Shown here piece after piece: positions 57,905-64,000 of a stretch of DNA of 64,000 nt. Source of the DNA: Neisseriaceae bacterium (lineage in GTDB: Bacteria > Pseudomonadota > Gammaproteobacteria > Burkholderiales > Chromobacteriaceae); assembly GCA_027489245.1 (NCBI GenBank), contig JAIYAC010000016.1:62001-126000 (forward strand), read 5' to 3'. The notes below the pieces were generated by a model. It was given only the letters and a program-made list of their open reading frames with translations, was not told where the DNA came from and did not search any database. Position 1 is the first letter of the stretch, and every line of letters starts with the position of its first letter. The translations under genes were made by a program, and so were the position numbers.

Positions 57905-58621
57905 ATGCTGTCAAACCTGTGCAAACACATAATTGACAGCTGCCCATTATTTGAGCAGCACTGCCAGCTATGCGGCCAACGTGCCACCCGTCACGGGCTA
58001 TGCCCGCCCTGTCGGCAGCAGCTGCCGTGGCGCCAGGGCCATCGCTGCCCGATATGCCAGGCCCCCGCTGCCAGTGCCCAGGCCCCCTGCGGTGACTGCC
58101 AGGGCAAGCACCCCGCCTTCGCCCACCTGTATAGCGCCTACGATTACGACTACCCACTGGAAGGCCTAATCAGACGCTGCAAATACGCCCCGGACCCCGC
58201 CCTGCAGGGCGTTCTGGCCAGCCTGATGCCGCAAGCACTGCAGCATGCACACAGCGACCTGCCCGACCTGGTGATCCCGGTGCCGCTGGCAGCGGCCAGG
58301 CGACACGAGCGGGGCTTTAATCTGCCCGATGCCCTGGCGCGGGCGCTGGCTGATACAATGCGCGTCCGATTTGACGACCAGCTGTGTTGGCGCAAACGCA
58401 ACACAGCGCAGCAAGCCAATCTGAACCGCCGCGAAAGACTGAAGAATGTGCGCGATGCATTCGGCGTAAAACGCCGCTGTGACGGGCTTCACATTGCCAT
58501 TGTGGACGATGTGGCCAGCACCGGCGCCACCCTGCATTCCCTGGCCAAAACCCTGAGAAAATCAGGGGCAACACAGGTAGATGCCTGGGTGCTGGCCAGG
58601 GCCATTGCTCGTCAAGCTTGA
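57905..58621 (+). CDS. comF: ComF family phosphoribosyltransferase-like competence protein
   Basis: A 238-residue ComF/GntX-type protein. The N-terminal zinc-finger region has paired cysteines ([21 protein letters not shown], then RCPICQAP and CGDCQGK; read in parts), followed by a PRTase domain with [20 protein letters not shown] and the PRPP loop [18 protein letters not shown]. In naturally transformable bacteria ComF acts in DNA uptake or integration. One copy of the repeat (57971-57980) lies in its zinc-finger region, in a different frame from the usual AAN reading. Confidence 0.93.
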   Translation: MLSNLCKHIIDSCPLFEQHCQLCGQRATRHGLCPPCRQQLPWRQGHRCPICQAPAASAQAPCGDCQGKHPAFAHLYSAYDYDYPLEGLIRRCKYAPDPALQGVLASLMPQALQHAHSDLPDLVIPVPLAAARRHERGFNLPDALARALADTMRVRFDDQLCWRKRNTAQQANLNRRERLKNVRDAFGVKRRCDGLHIAIVDDVASTGATLHSLAKTLRKSGATQVDAWVLARAIARQA

Positions 58622-58659
58622 CCAACCTGTTGATTCATTGGAATATTCGACCCGCAACG

Positions 58660-59124
58660 ATGTTTACCGTTGTTCTCTACCAGCCGGAAATACCGCCTAA
58701 TACAGGCAATATTATTCGACTCTGTGCCAACACCGGCTGTGAATTGCACTTGGTCAAACCGCTGGGTTTTCCGCTTGAGGACGCCAAACTGAAGCGTGCC
58801 GGGCTCGATTATCACGAGTACGCACGCATGGTGGTTCACGAGAACTGGGAAGCCTGTCTGGCCCACCTGGCTGGCCGCAGAATCTTTGCAGCCACCACCA
58901 AAGGTGCCACGCGGCACGACCACATCGCCTTCCATCCCGGCGATGTGTTGCTTTTCGGCCCCGAATCCCGCGGCTTGCCAGCAGATGTTCTGGCTACCCT
59001 GCCGACGGAACAGCGGGTTAGGCTGCCCATGCAGCCCGAATCGCGCAGTTTGAATCTCTCCAACGCCGTCGCCGTGCTCGTATTCGAAGCCTGGCGCCAG
59101 CATGGTTTTGCCGGAGGGATTTAG
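58660..59124 (+). CDS. trmL: tRNA (cytidine/uridine-2'-O-)-methyltransferase TrmL
   Basis: SPOUT methyltransferase modifying the wobble position 34 of tRNA-Leu. The 154-residue product begins [26 protein letters not shown], then [26 protein letters not shown] (read in parts), [11 protein letters not shown] and [27 protein letters not shown] (knot motifs, read in parts). Length matches the E. coli enzyme (157). It starts 38 nt after comF. Confidence 0.96.
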   Translation: MFTVVLYQPEIPPNTGNIIRLCANTGCELHLVKPLGFPLEDAKLKRAGLDYHEYARMVVHENWEACLAHLAGRRIFAATTKGATRHDHIAFHPGDVLLFGPESRGLPADVLATLPTEQRVRLPMQPESRSLNLSNAVAVLVFEAWRQHGFAGGI

Positions 59125-59160
59125 CAATTCACGGTTGGCACAACAGCATAAGGAGAGGTC

Positions 59161-60021
59161 ATGAAACCTTTTTACCGATGGCTGTGGCTCGTGTGTGCCA
59201 GCATTTTTCTGGTAGCTTGTACCACTGTCAGGCCGGCAACTGCGACGCAGTCTGCCAAGGCCAATGTGAAGAAACCGGGCAGCAATACTGGGGCTTTTTT
59301 CCAGAATGACGGCCCGGCAGACCGGATTCCGGTCAATCTGGACCTGGTGCCAGATGCCATCCCGCAATCGGAACCGCTGATTGCTTCGGCCAACAAACCG
59401 TACTCGGCGCTGGGCATGAGTTTCCGCCCGGATCCCTCCGAGAAGCCTTATCGCCAGACTGGCAAGGCCTCGTGGTACGGCAAGCAGTTTCACGGTCGCA
59501 AGACCAGTTCTGGCGAGCGCTACGATATGTTCGCCATGACGGCAGCGCACCCCACGCTACCCATCCCGAGCTATGCCCGGGTAACCAATGTGAAGAATGG
59601 CGAATCCGTCATTGTGCGCATTAACGACCGCGGCCCGTTTCACAAGAGCCGCCTGATGGACCTGAGCTACGCCGCAGCCCACAAGCTGAATATCGTGCGT
59701 AGCGGTTTTGGCAGCGTGGTAGTAGAGCGCGTGTTTCCGGTAGAAGGCAGTGACCGCATTGCCACCAAGCCGGCCTCCCTGCAAAAGCCGGGTAACAACG
59801 GCGAGCCCTACTTTCTGCAGCTGGGTGCCTACGACCGCCTGGCCACCGCCGAAGCGCAGCTCAAGCAGCTGATTCGCGACGAGGCCAGCAGCTATAACGA
59901 CAAGCTGGCCATCGTGAACCAGCAGGGTTTGTACCGTGTACGCATCGGCCCCTTCCATGAAGACGACGATGCCATCCAGGCCGCCCTGGCGCTGGATGTG
60001 CCACCGGTGATTACCCGCTAG
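59161..60021 (+). CDS. rlpA: Septal ring lytic transglycosylase RlpA
   Basis: Lipoprotein lytic transglycosylase acting on naked glycan strands at the division site. The 286-residue precursor has a lipobox (CASIFLVACTT), a spacer, a double-psi beta-barrel domain (GKASWYGKQFHGRKTSSGERYDMFAMTAAHPTLP, read in parts; VIVRINDRGPF with catalytic Asp) and a C-terminal SPOR domain (EPYFLQLGAYDRLATAEAQL) that binds septal peptidoglycan. A ribosome-binding site AAGGAGAGG precedes the ATG by about 4 nt. Confidence 0.95.
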   Translation: MKPFYRWLWLVCASIFLVACTTVRPATATQSAKANVKKPGSNTGAFFQNDGPADRIPVNLDLVPDAIPQSEPLIASANKPYSALGMSFRPDPSEKPYRQTGKASWYGKQFHGRKTSSGERYDMFAMTAAHPTLPIPSYARVTNVKNGESVIVRINDRGPFHKSRLMDLSYAAAHKLNIVRSGFGSVVVERVFPVEGSDRIATKPASLQKPGNNGEPYFLQLGAYDRLATAEAQLKQLIRDEASSYNDKLAIVNQQGLYRVRIGPFHEDDDAIQAALALDVPPVITR

Positions 60022-60041
60022 GCTGCTAGCAGGTCACAAAC

Positions 60042-60069
60042 AAAACGCGAGGCATCTGCCTCGCGTTTT
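60042..60069. terminator. Bidirectional terminator between rlpA and the DUF2892 gene
   Basis: AAAACGCGAGGC, ATCT, GCCTCGCGTTTT: 12-bp perfect stem, 4-nt loop, with TTTT after on plus and TTTTG after on minus. It ends both convergent units. Confidence 0.88.
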
Positions 60070-60086
60070 TTATTACCGCACCCGGC

Positions 60087-60290
60087 TTAGTCTTGTTTGG
60101 CGGGTAGCTTGCAGGTGTTGATGCCGAAGAGGGCATAAGGCGGGCACCAGCCCATCAGGCCGGTGGCCAGCGGTATCAGGCCCAGCAGCGCCCATGGCGT
60201 TTGCGGACCGATAAAGGCCAGAGCGGTAATGCCCAAGCCGGCGACGATGCGGATGACACGTTCTGTACTACCGATATTGCGTTGAAACAT
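60087..60290 (-). CDS. DUF2892 (YgaP-like) small inner-membrane protein
   Basis: A 67-residue protein with the DUF2892 pattern: an N-terminal FQRNIGSTERVIRIVAGLGI, two hydrophobic segments and a C-terminal GWCPPYALFGINTC. It lacks the rhodanese domain fused to DUF2892 in E. coli YgaP. The family is linked to sulfur handling, and in E. coli the ArsR-type YgaV controls ygaP. ATG 60288-60290 has AGGTGG about 6 nt upstream. A near-perfect palindromic operator lies over its promoter; no ArsR gene is adjacent. Confidence 0.85.
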   Translation of the reverse strand: MFQRNIGSTERVIRIVAGLGITALAFIGPQTPWALLGLIPLATGLMGWCPPYALFGINTCKLPAKQD

Positions 60291-60316
60291 GATGGCCACC
60301 TGTTGATGAAATATTG

Positions 60317-60348
60317 TTCAATATATTCTTAAATATATTGAAAAACAA
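60317..60348 (-). promoter_or_regulatory. Promoter with AT-rich palindromic operator upstream of the DUF2892 gene
   Basis: TTCAATATATT, CTTA, AATATATTGAA is a perfect 11-bp inverted repeat (60317-60342). On the minus strand TTGTTT (-35, 60343-60348), a 17-nt spacer and TATATT (-10, 60320-60325) overlap it, so a repressor bound there would block RNA polymerase. AT-rich palindromes of this kind are bound by ArsR-type sulfide/redox repressors such as BigR/YgaV; this identification is inferred. Confidence 0.6.
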
Positions 60349-60441
60349 TCTCAAACAGGTAAGCACACCATAAAACCGCCCTACTGTACCCTGGCTGCCA
60401 CATGGATACCGCTGCGCATCCTGCACACTGCCCACCCCACA

Positions 60442-60486
60442 AAACAAAACACCCCTGTGCGCCGGGCGCAAAGGGGTGTTTTGTTT
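60442..60486 (-). terminator. Terminator of the hemA-prfA operon
   Basis: A 15-bp perfect stem (AAACAAAACACCCCT / AGGGGTGTTTTGTTT) with a GC-rich loop; the minus-strand 3' arm ends in TTTTGTTTTG. It begins 28 nt beyond the prfA stop. Confidence 0.85.
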
Positions 60487-60514
60487 GCCGTCGCAGCCTG
60501 TTGGCCGCGGGGCC

Positions 60515-61591
60515 TTACTCGGCCAGCTGGGCCAGCAGCTCGGCCTGCTGCTCGGCCACCAGCGCGTCGGTCAGCTCGTACAGGTCGCCGTCCATGGCGT
60601 AGTCCAGCTTGTACAGCGTCAGGTTGATGCGGTGGTCGGTAATGCGGCCTTGCGGGTAGTTGTAAGTGCGGATGCGCTCGGAGCGGTCACCGGAGCCGAT
60701 CAGGCTCTTGCGCTCGGCGGCTTCCTTCTGGTTTTTCTCGCGCAGCTGGATATCGTAGATACGTGCGGCCAACACCTGCATGGCGCTGGCTTTGTTAGCG
60801 TGCTGCGAGCGGCCGTCCTGGCACTCGGCCACAATGCCGGTGGGCAAGTGGGTAATGCGCACCGCAGAGTCGGTTTTGTTGATGTGCTGGCCGCCCGCGC
60901 CGCTGGCACGGTAGGTATCGATACGCAGGTCAGCCGGGTTCAGCACCACCTCGGCGATTTCGTCGGCCTCCGGCATCACCGCCACGGTGCAGGCACTGGT
61001 ATGGATGCGGCCCTGGGTTTCGGTGGCGGGCACGCGCTGTACGCGGTGGCCGCCGGACTCGAACTTCAGGCGCGAGTACGCGCCCTGGCCGATCAGGCGC
61101 ACGATCACCTCTTTGTAGCCGCCCAGATCCGACTCGCTGGCGGACACGATCTCGGCCTGCCAGCGGTTACGCTCGGCAAAGCGGGTGTACATGCGCAGCA
61201 GGTCGCCAGCAAACAGCGCGGCCTCGTCGCCACCGGTACCGGCGCGAATTTCCAGAAAGATGTTCTTGTCGTCGTTCGGGTCTTTGGGCAGCAGCAGCTT
61301 TTGCAGCTCCACGTCCAGCGCAGCCAGTTTGTCTTTGGCTGCCGCGATTTCTTCCTGGGCAAACTCTTTCATGTCCGGGTCGTCCAGCAGCTCGCTGGCG
61401 GTGGCCACATCGGCCTCGCACTGGCGGTAGGCATTGAACGCCTCTACCACCGGGGTCAGCTCGGCGTGCTCGCGCGTGAGCTTGCGGAAGGCATCCATAT
61501 TGGACGTGGCGTTTTCTGCTGCCAGCAGGTGGGTAACCTCTTCCAGCCGTTCTACCAGCTGGGCGAGTTTGGCCGCGATCGACGGTTTCAT
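60515..61591 (-). CDS. prfA: Peptide chain release factor 1 (PrfA)
   Basis: Class I release factor reading UAA and UAG. The 358-residue protein has the anticodon-like tripeptide region ([26 protein letters not shown], read in parts; PAT tripeptide), and the GGQ loop [21 protein letters not shown] that triggers peptidyl-tRNA hydrolysis. The start at 61589-61591 overlaps the hemA stop by one base (TAATG). hemA-prfA is a common pair; prmC is not visible downstream. Confidence 0.98.
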   Translation of the reverse strand: MKPSIAAKLAQLVERLEEVTHLLAAENATSNMDAFRKLTREHAELTPVVEAFNAYRQCEADVATASELLDDPDMKEFAQEEIAAAKDKLAALDVELQKLLLPKDPNDDKNIFLEIRAGTGGDEAALFAGDLLRMYTRFAERNRWQAEIVSASESDLGGYKEVIVRLIGQGAYSRLKFESGGHRVQRVPATETQGRIHTSACTVAVMPEADEIAEVVLNPADLRIDTYRASGAGGQHINKTDSAVRITHLPTGIVAECQDGRSQHANKASAMQVLAARIYDIQLREKNQKEAAERKSLIGSGDRSERIRTYNYPQGRITDHRINLTLYKLDYAMDGDLYELTDALVAEQQAELLAQLAE

Positions 61592-62844
61592 TACTGCTCC
61601 GGGTGTAAGCGATACAAACGCGCGATCAGCTCGACCTGCGCGTCGTGCGCCGCGCCGCTGCCGCTAGACAGCGCCTGCGTCGGCGGGTGCATCAGTTTGT
61701 TGGTGAGCTGTAGCGACAGGGCTTCCAGCACTTTTTCGGGGTTGTCGCCACGCGACAGCTGTTTCATGGCCGCCTCCAGCGCGTGGCGGCGAATGCGCTC
61801 GCTTTCGTCGCGCAGGGCGCGGATCAGCGGTACCGACTCCCGGCGTTTCAGCCAGTCGGTGAATTCGGCGACGCGGTGGCCAATGATCAGCTCGGCCTCT
61901 TCTGCCGCCTGGTTACGCGCCTGGTGGCCGACTTCCACAATGCCAGCGATATCGTCCACCGTGTACAGGTACACGTCGTCCATGCGGCCAACTTCGGCCT
62001 CGATATCGCGCGGTACGGCCAGATCCAGCATGAAGATGGGGCGGTGGCGCCGCGCCTTGATGGCACGCTCTACCATGCCTTTGCCGATAATCGGCAGCTG
62101 GCTGGCGGTGGAGCTGACCACCACGTCGTAGCGCTGCAGCTGGTCTGGCAGCTCGGACAGGGTAATGGCGTTGCCGCCAAACTGCTCGGCCAGGCGCTGG
62201 CCGCGCTCCAGCGTGCGGTTGGCCACGGTAATCTGCGCCGGCTGGCGGGCAGCAAAATGGGTGGCCACCAGCTCGATCATCTCGCCGGCACCAATAAACA
62301 GTACGTTCAACCCGGCCACGCTGGCAAATATCTGCTCGGCCAGCTTCACACCCGCAGCGGCCATGGACACCGAGCTGGCGCCCACCGCCGTCTGGCTGCG
62401 CACGTCTTTCGCCACCGAGAAGGTTTTCTGGAACAGGCCGTTGAGCAGGCTGCCCAGCGTGCCGGCGCGCTCGGCTACGCGTACTGCGTCCTTGATCTGG
62501 CCCAGGATCTGCGTTTCGCCCAGCACCATGGAATCCAGCCCCGAGGCCACGCGGAAGGCGTGACGGGCGGTTTCCGGCGCATCCAGCAGGTACAGGTAGG
62601 GGCGCACCTCGTCCAGTGTCAGCCCGTGGTAGCCGGCCAGCCAGCGCAGGGCGTCTTCCGGGCGCTGCGTGGCGCAGTACAGCTCGGTGCGGTTACAGGT
62701 GGACACAATGGTGGCTTCCCGCGCGGCTTGCGAATCCACCAGCTGCGCCAGCGCATCCGGCAGGGTTTCTGCAGGAAAGGCCAGCCGCTCGCGTATCGAC
62801 AAGGGCGCGGTGTGGTGGTTGAGTCCGATGGCTACCAGCTGCAT
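61591..62844 (-). CDS. hemA: Glutamyl-tRNA reductase HemA
   Basis: Reduces Glu-tRNA(Glu) to glutamate-1-semialdehyde, the first committed step of C5 haem synthesis. The 417 residues start [23 protein letters not shown] and show the catalytic cysteine in [49 protein letters not shown] (NADPH), [22 protein letters not shown] (read in parts) and the C-terminal dimerisation helices. Confidence 0.98.
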   Translation of the reverse strand: MQLVAIGLNHHTAPLSIRERLAFPAETLPDALAQLVDSQAAREATIVSTCNRTELYCATQRPEDALRWLAGYHGLTLDEVRPYLYLLDAPETARHAFRVASGLDSMVLGETQILGQIKDAVRVAERAGTLGSLLNGLFQKTFSVAKDVRSQTAVGASSVSMAAAGVKLAEQIFASVAGLNVLFIGAGEMIELVATHFAARQPAQITVANRTLERGQRLAEQFGGNAITLSELPDQLQRYDVVVSSTASQLPIIGKGMVERAIKARRHRPIFMLDLAVPRDIEAEVGRMDDVYLYTVDDIAGIVEVGHQARNQAAEEAELIIGHRVAEFTDWLKRRESVPLIRALRDESERIRRHALEAAMKQLSRGDNPEKVLEALSLQLTNKLMHPPTQALSSGSGAAHDAQVELIARLYRLHPEQ

Positions 62845-62915
62845 GGTGGCGAGGGAAAATCCGCTTTGGGAAACGGGCTATTCTAGCCGAAAACCCGGCG
62901 CGGGGCAGCGCGGCT

Positions 62916-62941
62916 GGCCACGATCGGCGTTGATCGTGGCC
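62916..62941. repeat. Hairpin downstream of fghA, upstream of hemA
   Basis: GGCCACGATC, GGCGTT, GATCGTGGCC: a perfect 10-bp stem in the 115-nt gap between the fghA stop and the hemA start. There is no U-run on the minus strand, so termination here would be weak or Rho-assisted. Confidence 0.5.
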
Positions 62942-62959
62942 AAAACATGGCAGGAAAAC

Positions 62960-63805
62960 TCAGGCGCGCGCCAGATGGGCCGCATGAAAGCGCAGCTGCG
63001 CCTCGATAAAGCTGGCCACAAAATAGTAGCTGTGGTCGTAGCCCTCGTGGCGGTACAGCTGCAGCGGGTAGCCGCTGTGCGCGGCGGCGGCTTCCAGCGC
63101 TTGTGGCTGCAGCTGGCTATCGATAAAGCCATCCGCCAGCCCCACGTCCACGCGGCACGGCAGCGCGGTGGCCGGGTTGGCCGCCGCCATCTGCACACTG
63201 GCGTCCCACGCCTGCCAGGTAGCAGGATCGTCGCCCAAGTAGGCGGCAAACGCCTTCTGCCCCCACGGCACGTTCACCGGGTTGGCGATGGGGCTGAACG
63301 CCGACACCGAGACATAATCCTGCGGCCGTTTCAGCGCGCACAGCAGCGCGCCGTGGCCGCCCATGCTGTGGCCGGCAATGGCGGCGGGGCCAAAATCAAA
63401 ATGGGCCGCCAGCAGCGCGGGCAGCTCCTGGCTGATGTAGTCGTACATGCGGTAGTGCGCCGCCCACGGTGCCTGGGTAGCGTTCAGGTAAAAGCCCGCG
63501 CCCTGGCCCAGGTCGTAGGCCGGGTCGTCGGCGACGCCCTCGCCACGCGGGCTGGTATCCGGCGCCACAATAGCCATGCCCAGCTCGGCGGCCACGCGCT
63601 GCGCGCCGGCTTTCTGCATGAAGTTTTCGTCGCTGCAGGTCAGGCCGGACAGCCAGTACAGCAGTGGCACGCGTGCGCCGTCCAGCGCGGCCGGCGGCAG
63701 GTACACGGCAAAGCGCATGCTGCAGCCCAGCACGGCCGAGGCGTGGGTGTACTGGCGGTGCTCGCCGCCAAAGCTGCGGTTGCAGCTGATCTGTTCGATG
63801 GTCAT
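62960..63805 (-). CDS. fghA: S-formylglutathione hydrolase
   Basis: Esterase-D-type serine hydrolase that releases formate and glutathione in formaldehyde detoxification. The 281-residue protein shows NRSFGGEHRQYTHASAVLGCSM, YWLSGLTCSDENFMQKAGAQR (read in parts), APDTSPRG, the nucleophile AIAGHSMGGHGAL, ALPCRVDVGLADGFID (acid) and GYDHSYYFV (catalytic His). It follows the class III alcohol dehydrogenase by 49 nt, the usual pairing. Confidence 0.96.
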   Translation of the reverse strand: MTIEQISCNRSFGGEHRQYTHASAVLGCSMRFAVYLPPAALDGARVPLLYWLSGLTCSDENFMQKAGAQRVAAELGMAIVAPDTSPRGEGVADDPAYDLGQGAGFYLNATQAPWAAHYRMYDYISQELPALLAAHFDFGPAAIAGHSMGGHGALLCALKRPQDYVSVSAFSPIANPVNVPWGQKAFAAYLGDDPATWQAWDASVQMAAANPATALPCRVDVGLADGFIDSQLQPQALEAAAAHSGYPLQLYRHEGYDHSYYFVASFIEAQLRFHAAHLARA

Positions 63806-63819
63806 GGTGGTGTCCTGCG

Positions 63820-63843
63820 GCGGCCAACCCCAGGGTTGGCCGC
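63820..63843. repeat. Inverted pair of the repeat between adhC and fghA
   Basis: GCGGCCAACCC, CA, GGGTTGGCCGC: two facing copies of the window's motif almost touching, 11 bp and 11 bp with a 2-nt centre. It sits between two co-directional operon genes, with no U-run on minus. Confidence 0.75.
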
Positions 63844-63854
63844 ATGGCGGTGAT

Positions 63855-64000
63855 TTACTTGTAATGCACCACGCTGCGGATGCTCTTGCCTTTGTGCATC
63901 AGGTCAAAGGCGGTGTTGATGTCGTCCAGTGGCATGGTGTGGGTGATGAAGTCGTCCAGGCGGAACTCGCCTTTCAGGTAGCGCTCCACAAAGTGCGGCA
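63855..64000 (-). CDS. adhC: Class III alcohol / S-(hydroxymethyl)glutathione dehydrogenase (C-terminus only)
   Basis: Only the last 48 codons are in the window, reading [20 protein letters not shown], then [27 protein letters not shown] and TAA at 63855-63857. [17 protein letters not shown] is the characteristic end of glutathione-dependent formaldehyde dehydrogenase. The NAD-binding and zinc domains lie outside the window. Pairing with fghA confirms the pathway. Confidence 0.9.
   Translation of the reverse strand, partial: PHFVERYLKGEFRLDDFITHTMPLDDINTAFDLMHKGKSIRSVVHYK

Overview
The window is a GC-rich (roughly 60%), gene-dense chromosomal segment from a Gram-negative betaproteobacterium. 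The complete mraZ-to-lpxC division cluster, GatCAB, a CreBCD system, PyrC of the E. coli type and the overall gene complement suggest the Neisseriales, most likely a Chromobacteriaceae genus such as Vogesella or Chromobacterium. The placement comes from protein resemblance only. No tRNA, rRNA, CRISPR array, prophage or intact insertion sequence was seen.

Layout. 1-4.2 kb (minus): opp oligopeptide ABC transporter (oppA-oppB-oppC-oppD, oppD cut by the window edge). 4.5-7.2 kb: pyrC, a TusA-family gene, then a TANGO2/NRDE protein and a CNP1-like secreted protein on plus. 7.2-25.1 kb (minus): the dcw cluster in transcription order mraZ, rsmH, ftsL, ftsI, murE, murF, mraY, murD, ftsW, murG, murC, ddl, ftsQ, ftsA, ftsZ, lpxC. 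It is driven by a clear sigma-70-type promoter with four 10-bp-spaced MraZ boxes. 25.3-28.7 kb (minus): gatC-gatA-gatB. 28.9-34.5 kb (plus): mreB-mreC-mreD-mrdA-rodA, the cell-elongation operon, closed by a strong terminator.

34.7-40.8 kb is a set of small accessory units: a fatty-acid hydroxylase-type membrane protein, azlCD, a GFA-family protein, an AraC regulator, a MarC-family protein, a periplasmic PCu(A)C-type copper chaperone and GlpQ. 40.9-48.9 kb has a CHASE4/GAF/GGDEF/EAL protein, a Rdx (SelW-like) protein, dinB, and creB-creC-creD. 49.0-57.8 kb (minus) holds two tandem patatin lipoproteins and a biotin locus (bioB, bioF, a GAF-GGDEF-EAL gene, bioH, bioC). 57.9-60.0 kb (plus): comF, trmL, rlpA. 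60.1-64 kb (minus): a small DUF2892 membrane protein, hemA-prfA, and fghA with the 3' end of a class III alcohol dehydrogenase (glutathione-dependent formaldehyde oxidation).

The most interesting signal is not a gene. A 10-mer, TGCGGCCAAC (reverse GTTGGCCGCA), recurs about 44 times by eye. It occurs on both strands, in several reading frames (peptides AAN, LAA, VGR, CGQ, SWP), and as inverted pairs between genes, one of them a perfect intrinsic terminator after rodA. That is the behaviour of a DNA-uptake-type repeat, but the sequence is unlike the Neisseria uptake sequence. Other notable observations are a 31-bp duplication of the ftsW 3' end beside one of these pairs, a four-fold 11-bp-period array upstream of creD resembling a CreB operator, an AT-rich palindromic operator over the promoter of the DUF2892 gene, and a hairpin that hides the mreC ribosome-binding site.
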